From JBLUOA01 sp048060095 (GTDB lineage Bacteria > Pseudomonadota > Alphaproteobacteria > Rhodobacterales > Rhodobacteraceae), in the NCBI RefSeq assembly GCF_048060095.1, contig NZ_JBLUOA010000004.1, positions 1-64,000 on the forward strand: DNA of 64,000 nt, given 5' to 3'. The notes below the pieces were generated by a model. It did not search any database. It was not told where the DNA came from and saw nothing but the letters and a program-made list of their open reading frames with translations. Positions 59,596 through 64,000 of the stretch are shown one piece after another. Made by a program: the position numbers and the translations under genes. Each line of letters opens with the position of its first letter. The stretch's first letter is position 1.

Positions 59596-60560
59596 AAGGC
59601 GGGCGCGTGAAGTATTACCTTGCAGGTCATCGCGGCATGGTTGGCGGCGCCATCCTGCGCCAGTTGCGGGGGCGGGGGGCGGAGGTCATCACCCGCACCC
59701 ATGCAGAGCTGGACCTGACCGACCAGGCGGCGGTGCGCGACTTCATGCGGGCCGAGCGTCCGGATTGCGTGATCCTCGCCGCGGCGCGGGTCGGTGGCAT
59801 CCACGCCAACGACACGTATCCTGCGGATTTCATTTACGAGAACCTGATGATTGAGGCGAACGTGATCCATCAGGCGTTTGATGCAGGTGTCACGCGCCTG
59901 CTGCAACTCGGATCGTCCTGCATCTATCCGCGCGAGGCGGCGCAGCCTATGGCCGAGCATGCGCTGCTGACCGGCCCGCTTGAGCGCACGAATGAGCCTT
60001 ACGCCATCGCCAAGATTGCGGGGATCAAGCTGTGCGAAAGCTACAACCGCCAGCACGGCGCCGATTACCGGTCCGTCATGCCGACGAACCTTTACGGCCC
60101 CGGCGACAACTTTCACCCGGAAAACAGCCATGTCCTGCCGGCGCTGATGCGCCGTTTTCACGAGGCGGTGCAGGACGGGCGGGACAGTGTGACCATATGG
60201 GGCACCGGAGCGCCCCGGCGCGAATTCCTGCATGTGGACGATATGGCTCGCGCATCGCTGTTCGTGCTGGACCTCGATCCCGCAACCTACCGCGCCCATA
60301 CCGATCCGATGCAAAGCCATATCAACGTGGGTTTTGGGCAGGACGTCACCATCGCCGAACTGGCCGCGATGATCGCCGAGGTGACGGGGTTTGACGGAGA
60401 GATCGCGTTTGATACCTCGAAACCCGACGGCACGATGCGCAAGCTGATGGACAACAGCCGCCTGTCGGATATGGGCTGGAACGCCTCCATCGGTTTGAAA
60501 GAGGGGATTGCCGACACCTATCGGTGGTTTCTCGAACATGCCGGGGAGGTCCGCCGTTGA
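59592..60560 (+). CDS. fcl: GDP-L-fucose synthase
   Basis: A 322-residue epimerase-reductase. The cofactor motif is LAGHRGMVGGAI and the active-site Y-x3-K is YAIAKIAGIKL; PTNLYGPGDNFHPENSHVLPA is the family hallmark. It converts GDP-4-keto-6-deoxymannose to GDP-L-fucose with NADPH. Start ATG overlaps gmd; a GTG five codons later is possible. Together with gmd it provides the donor for fucosyl transfer, and a fucosyltransferase-like protein is encoded 1.1 kb downstream (61648). Confidence 0.96.
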   Translation: MKGGRVKYYLAGHRGMVGGAILRQLRGRGAEVITRTHAELDLTDQAAVRDFMRAERPDCVILAAARVGGIHANDTYPADFIYENLMIEANVIHQAFDAGVTRLLQLGSSCIYPREAAQPMAEHALLTGPLERTNEPYAIAKIAGIKLCESYNRQHGADYRSVMPTNLYGPGDNFHPENSHVLPALMRRFHEAVQDGRDSVTIWGTGAPRREFLHVDDMARASLFVLDLDPATYRAHTDPMQSHINVGFGQDVTIAELAAMIAEVTGFDGEIAFDTSKPDGTMRKLMDNSRLSDMGWNASIGLKEGIADTYRWFLEHAGEVRR

Positions 60561-60647
60561 CGCGGCTTTGAACTGCGCCGAATACTGATCCAAAGCGCTC
60601 TGATCTTCGCCCGCCTTTGCGGTGCGATCCAGTGAAAGGGATGGTTG

Positions 60648-61640
60648 ATGCTCTGGCTCCATATCGGGATGCCGAAGACCGGCACGACGGCGTTGCAGGG
60701 TTACCTGCACGGCAATGCCGGGTTCCTTCAAGATCAAGGGATCCGTTATATGGTGTCGGGCCGGGATCGCGGCACAGGCAAAGCGCGGCTGATCTGTCAC
60801 AATACAATGGCCGTCAGCATGAGCCGCGGCTGGCGCGACGCGCCCGACCCTGACGCCTTTGCCGAGGAATACACCGCCCACGGGTCGGGCCATTGCGTAT
60901 TGTCGAGCGAGATGTTTTTCGGCCGCGACCTTGCGCCGATGCAGGACCGCTACCTTGCCCGGATCGACGCGCCTGTGCGCATCATCCTCTACATCCGCCG
61001 CTTCGATGACTTCATCGAGGCCGATTACAAGCAGCGCGCGAAGAACGGGATGCAGACCGGCGGGGTCGATGCCTTCGTCGCGGCCCGCCTGTCACTGATC
61101 GAAAGCGATCCGGATTACATGAACCTCGGCACCATGTTCGACCGGCTCCGCGAACAGGTGCCGGGGGCGCAGATTCACCCGCGTCTTTACCTGCGGGATG
61201 AAATGGTGGGCCAGAACGTGATCCCGGATTTCCTGTCGGTGATGGGCGTCGCGCCCGGCGATGTGACCCTGCCCAAGGTCGCGGCGAACCAGTCCCTGTC
61301 CCGGTTGGCGAGCGAGGCGTTGGGCCTATTCGACGAACGCGGCGCGGGGTTCGACAAGAAAGCCCGGCGCAGGCTGGGACGGGCACTGCAACAAAGCAAT
61401 GACCCAAGGCTGTTCGCACGCGGCGACGTGCTGACCCCGGCGGAACGCGAAGCGGTCAACGAAACGCTGGAAACGCGCAACGCGGCCATGCGGAAGGCGT
61501 TCTTTCCCGATCGGGACCGGCTGTTTCCGAAACGGGACGCGGACCCTGACACGCCGACCCGCGGTCATCCGGGTGAGGTGATGGAGTTTCAATACGCGGT
61601 CCGCAAGCTTCACAAGCTGGTAAAGCAGCAGCAGGGATAG
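60648..61640 (+). CDS. Sulfotransferase-like protein
   Basis: A 330-residue protein with a sulfotransferase-type PAPS 5'-phosphosulfate loop at the very start: LHIGMPKTGTTALQGYL (residues ~4-20). A second region, VRIILYIRRFDDFIEADYKQ, fits the 3'-phosphate-binding strand-helix. The remaining sequence is variable. It could sulfate a glycan, fitting the surrounding GDP-fucose and glycosyltransferase genes, but PAPS use is not shown. The ATG at 60648 is used; the preceding codon is TTG. The gene ends 7 bp from the convergent TPR-protein gene. Confidence 0.75.
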   Translation: MLWLHIGMPKTGTTALQGYLHGNAGFLQDQGIRYMVSGRDRGTGKARLICHNTMAVSMSRGWRDAPDPDAFAEEYTAHGSGHCVLSSEMFFGRDLAPMQDRYLARIDAPVRIILYIRRFDDFIEADYKQRAKNGMQTGGVDAFVAARLSLIESDPDYMNLGTMFDRLREQVPGAQIHPRLYLRDEMVGQNVIPDFLSVMGVAPGDVTLPKVAANQSLSRLASEALGLFDERGAGFDKKARRRLGRALQQSNDPRLFARGDVLTPAEREAVNETLETRNAAMRKAFFPDRDRLFPKRDADPDTPTRGHPGEVMEFQYAVRKLHKLVKQQQG

Positions 61641-61647
61641 CGACCCG

Positions 61648-63654
61648 TCAGACGCTTCTCCGCATGATCCGGTCGCGCTGGTTGCGGTAGCGTTGTTGGT
61701 TGGGCGCGATTTCGGCAGCCCGTTCCAGCGCCGCCGTCGCGGCGGCATGATCCCCGGTCTTGCGGCAAAGGTCCGCGAGGTGGGCGTGGAGTTCGGCCGT
61801 GCTATCGTCCATCGCGGCGGCCTGTTCGAACATCGTGCGCGCGGCGGTGGCCTGCCCCGCCTGTTCATGGATCACCCCGGTCAGGAAATGCCAGAAGGCA
61901 TGATCCGGCGCGTTCGACATGCAGATCTTCATCTGGCCGAGGGACGCGTCATGATCGCCCCGTAGCATCAGGATTTCGGCCTGCCGCTTGCGGACAAGCG
62001 GATCGTCGGGAGCATTCTCAAGCGCTTCGGTATTGCGGGCCAGCGCGATGCCAAGCCTGCCCATCCGCGCCTCAAGCATCGCGCAAAAGCTGAACGGTCC
62101 CGCACCGGGGGCATAGCTTTGGTGGGCTTTCAGGCGATCCCGCAGGGCTTTCAGGTCATGCTTTGTTTCAAGCAGCCGCCGGGTCTTGCCATCCTGCGCG
62201 AACCACGGCCATTCAATCGCGATGGTCGACAGATCAAGCGCCCGCCGTTTCAGGATCTTGTTCTGCTGCAGGACGATGTTGTGCAACTGATACCGGATCG
62301 GCAGGATCATCGCCGTGTCGCGGTCAAAAGGCAGAACTGCGCCGGGCCGCAAACGCTGTCGCCGGATCATGAAAGACCCAACAACGGCCACGTCGGGCAG
62401 CATCGGTTTCTGCCAGAACGCCCGCAGGAACGATTGCTGTGCCTGCGACGGCTTGCCAAGCGCGCCGAGGATATGGGCGCGGATCGCAAGGGCTGATATA
62501 TAGTTTTCCTGCCACTGGTTCGGGTCATCAATCGCGATGTCGACAAGGCGCAACGCCTCATCCCATTTGCTAAGGTAGATGCCGTTCGCGGCCTGCAAAA
62601 GCGGCAGAAAGGCGTTGTCGGCCCCGGCGTCCAGAATGTTTTGGCCAATCTCCCAAGCCTCGGCGTCGCGGTCGGTTTCCTGCAAGCGACGGGCGACTTT
62701 CACGAAGATATGCGCAGCCTCGCTTGGGGTGATGAATTGCGACACGCCCTTTCCAAACCGATCGGTGACGGTGTTGTAGGCGACATCGCGTTCCTCAAGC
62801 GTCATGACCTCGTGGAAACACTTGCGTTCCTGCCCGCTTAGCCGGGCCGCGGCGCGGCTGAAGGCGCTGATCGGCGGCGCGATGATCTGTGATGCGCGGG
62901 ACATCGCGAACAGTTCCAGAAAATCGCGCTGCACCGGCTTGGTTTGGTCCAGATCGACCAGATCGGTGATGCTGCGCACCTGCGGATGCGCGGCAGTGAA
63001 CCGGGCGATGCTTTCAGGCTGATCGGAAAAGACCAACGCCCCGGCGTCCGCGTTCTTTTCCAGATAGGCGGAATAAAGTTCATCCGGTTCGATCTTGGCG
63101 GGCCACTCCTTATGCTTCCACGGGTCTTCGTTCAGAATGTCACCGCGCCGGATGTGATAGGCAATGACGCGCCCGCCGCCTGCTGACATCACCGCGTCGA
63201 TCTGTTTGATATGATCCTGAACCGCCGGGTTGAACCCGATCCGAGAGATGAAGCCCCGAAAGCGTTTTTGGAGGTCATCCACGTCTTCCCACGGGAAGGC
63301 GACGATTTCAAAACCCTCGTCCAGCAGGACGTGGCCGCCGTCTGTCAAATGCGTTTTCAGACGGTCCGGGGTTTCGTCGGTCAGGAAGGTCCAGATCGGT
63401 TTGGTGATGCTGTCGAGCTTTTCAAATTCCGCATTATCAATGAAGTGCCGATTGATGAACGCCTGATCGAACAGGTCCGATGGCGTGTCGAGTTTCGGCG
63501 CCGCCGCCCCGCGCGGAAACCAGTTGATGCGAAAGTCTGCGTCATAGTCTTCAGCCAGCCGGATGCAGTTCAGCATCATCAACAAACGCGCGCCGAGTTG
63601 GTCCTTTCTCAGACCGATAAACGATCCACGTCCGTGGCCAATGCGCGGCGTCAT
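61648..63654 (-). CDS. Fucosyltransferase-like domain fused to TPR-like repeats
   Basis: A 668-residue protein. The N-terminal ~300 residues contain HIRRGD (H167-D172), the signature of the alpha-1,2/1,6-fucosyltransferase superfamily. ALVFSDQPESIARF and DFLELFAMSRASQIIAPPISAFSR follow at positions expected for motifs II and III. The C-terminal half is helical with TPR-like repeats (AEILMLRGDHDASLGQMKICMSNAPD, AARTMFEQAAAMDDSTAELHAHLADL, in pieces). With gmd and fcl next door, GDP-fucose is the likely donor. No signal peptide or membrane segment is seen. I assign family by motif, not by alignment. Confidence 0.72.
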   Translation of the reverse strand: MTPRIGHGRGSFIGLRKDQLGARLLMMLNCIRLAEDYDADFRINWFPRGAAAPKLDTPSDLFDQAFINRHFIDNAEFEKLDSITKPIWTFLTDETPDRLKTHLTDGGHVLLDEGFEIVAFPWEDVDDLQKRFRGFISRIGFNPAVQDHIKQIDAVMSAGGGRVIAYHIRRGDILNEDPWKHKEWPAKIEPDELYSAYLEKNADAGALVFSDQPESIARFTAAHPQVRSITDLVDLDQTKPVQRDFLELFAMSRASQIIAPPISAFSRAAARLSGQERKCFHEVMTLEERDVAYNTVTDRFGKGVSQFITPSEAAHIFVKVARRLQETDRDAEAWEIGQNILDAGADNAFLPLLQAANGIYLSKWDEALRLVDIAIDDPNQWQENYISALAIRAHILGALGKPSQAQQSFLRAFWQKPMLPDVAVVGSFMIRRQRLRPGAVLPFDRDTAMILPIRYQLHNIVLQQNKILKRRALDLSTIAIEWPWFAQDGKTRRLLETKHDLKALRDRLKAHQSYAPGAGPFSFCAMLEARMGRLGIALARNTEALENAPDDPLVRKRQAEILMLRGDHDASLGQMKICMSNAPDHAFWHFLTGVIHEQAGQATAARTMFEQAAAMDDSTAELHAHLADLCRKTGDHAAATAALERAAEIAPNQQRYRNQRDRIMRRSV

Positions 63655-63751
63655 AAATCAACCTTTTCTAAGCACCTGAAACCTAATACATTCGCCCGGA
63701 TAATCACAAGCGCTCCCGTCGTCGGGCAGTCGCGGAGGAGTCGACGAGTTC

Positions 63752-64000
63752 ATGCCAGCGGGTCCAAAACTGTTGCTGAGCGCCTTCGTGGCCGATCCGA
63801 CGTCGTCCTTTCTGGAATGGTTGGCCTATCACCGGGCCATCGGGGCAACCGATACGGTGATTTTCATTGATCGCAGGAAGGCGGGGAAACAACCGCTTTT
63901 CGATGCGCTTGCGGCGGCTGGCGCGGTGACGCTGGTGCCGGTCGCGATTGACCCCGACTTGAAGGAAGAAATCCACAACTCCGCCATTCGCGCGGGCCGC
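63752..64000 (+). CDS. Glycosyltransferase, GT2/GT92-like (5' fragment)
   Basis: The first 83 codons of a gene that runs off the right edge. The protein begins KLLLSAFVADPTSSFLEWLAYHRAIG and continues TDTVIFIDRRK, matching the start of glycosyltransferases in which EWxxYHxxxG and a following acidic strand bind the sugar nucleotide. GGAGGAG lies 11 bases before the ATG. It is divergent from the TPR/fucosyltransferase-like gene across 97 bp and continues the glycan-synthesis region. Family call is tentative because the catalytic DxD is beyond the edge. Confidence 0.65.
   Translation, partial: MPAGPKLLLSAFVADPTSSFLEWLAYHRAIGATDTVIFIDRRKAGKQPLFDALAAAGAVTLVPVAIDPDLKEEIHNSAIRAGR

Noticed and set aside
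59403..60893. 496-codon open frame on the minus strand opposite gmd and fcl
   Set aside because: It is antisense to two enzymes with intact motifs and has no family signature of its own.

Overview
The window looks like chromosome of a marine alphaproteobacterium of the Rhodobacterales (Roseobacter group). This is an inference from high GC content, Rhodobacterales-type gene sets (a PccR-type propionate regulon, soxBDAG sarcosine oxidase, an MttB homologue, many ABC importers and CoA-dependent catabolic enzymes) and tightly overlapping ATGA gene junctions. I found no rRNA, tRNA, CRISPR array, insertion sequence or prophage.

Region 1 (1-13612) is a minus-strand run: pccB, pccA, methylmalonyl-CoA mutase, a short malic-enzyme-like ORF, prpE, a thiolase, phaC, phaB and the first codons of aceE. 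A divergent ScfR/PccR-type regulator lies beside pccB. It couples propionate assimilation (propionate to propionyl-CoA to methylmalonyl-CoA to succinyl-CoA) with polyhydroxyalkanoate synthesis and acetyl-CoA supply. Region 2 (13761-21435) holds soxBDAG, a divergent LysR regulator and a MATE transporter.

Region 3 (21432-38933) is an accessory catabolic block whose substrate I cannot name. A minus-strand operon encodes an aldehyde dehydrogenase, a Rieske oxygenase, two paralogous proteins of unknown family, a DUF1116 protein and an amidase. A divergent plus-strand operon encodes an aminotransferase and a split TPP-dependent decarboxylase. These are followed by an MttB-family methyltransferase homologue without pyrrolysine, an XRE-cupin regulator, and a Dpp-type importer with an M29/NicX-like metalloenzyme. 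Transamination, decarboxylation and aldehyde oxidation form a plausible three-step route.

Region 4 (39253-57655) resembles a gamma-butyrobetaine/L-carnitine catabolic island. It has a PotABCD-type importer, an ADP-forming acyl-CoA synthetase, an acyl-CoA dehydrogenase, a CaiD-like hydratase, an L-carnitine dehydrogenase-like enzyme, a BKACE (DUF849) cleavage enzyme and a CdhR-like regulator. Next to these is an unusual set: a CaiB/BaiF CoA-transferase fused to a flavin reductase, a DUF1185 protein, an alpha/beta hydrolase, an aldehyde dehydrogenase and a luciferase-like monooxygenase. Carnitine breakdown would yield glycine betaine, whose demethylation product sarcosine is the substrate of the Region 2 oxidase; the intermediate demethylases are not in the window.

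Region 5 (57793-64000) has a corrinoid adenosyltransferase, which can supply adenosylcobalamin to the mutase of Region 1. It also has a surface-glycan set: gmd and fcl for GDP-L-fucose, a sulfotransferase-like protein, a large protein with a fucosyltransferase-like HxRRGD motif plus TPR-like repeats, and the start of another glycosyltransferase. The most unusual items are the CaiB-flavin reductase fusion with its monooxygenase neighbour, the paralogous pair in the Rieske operon, and the fucosyltransferase-TPR protein.
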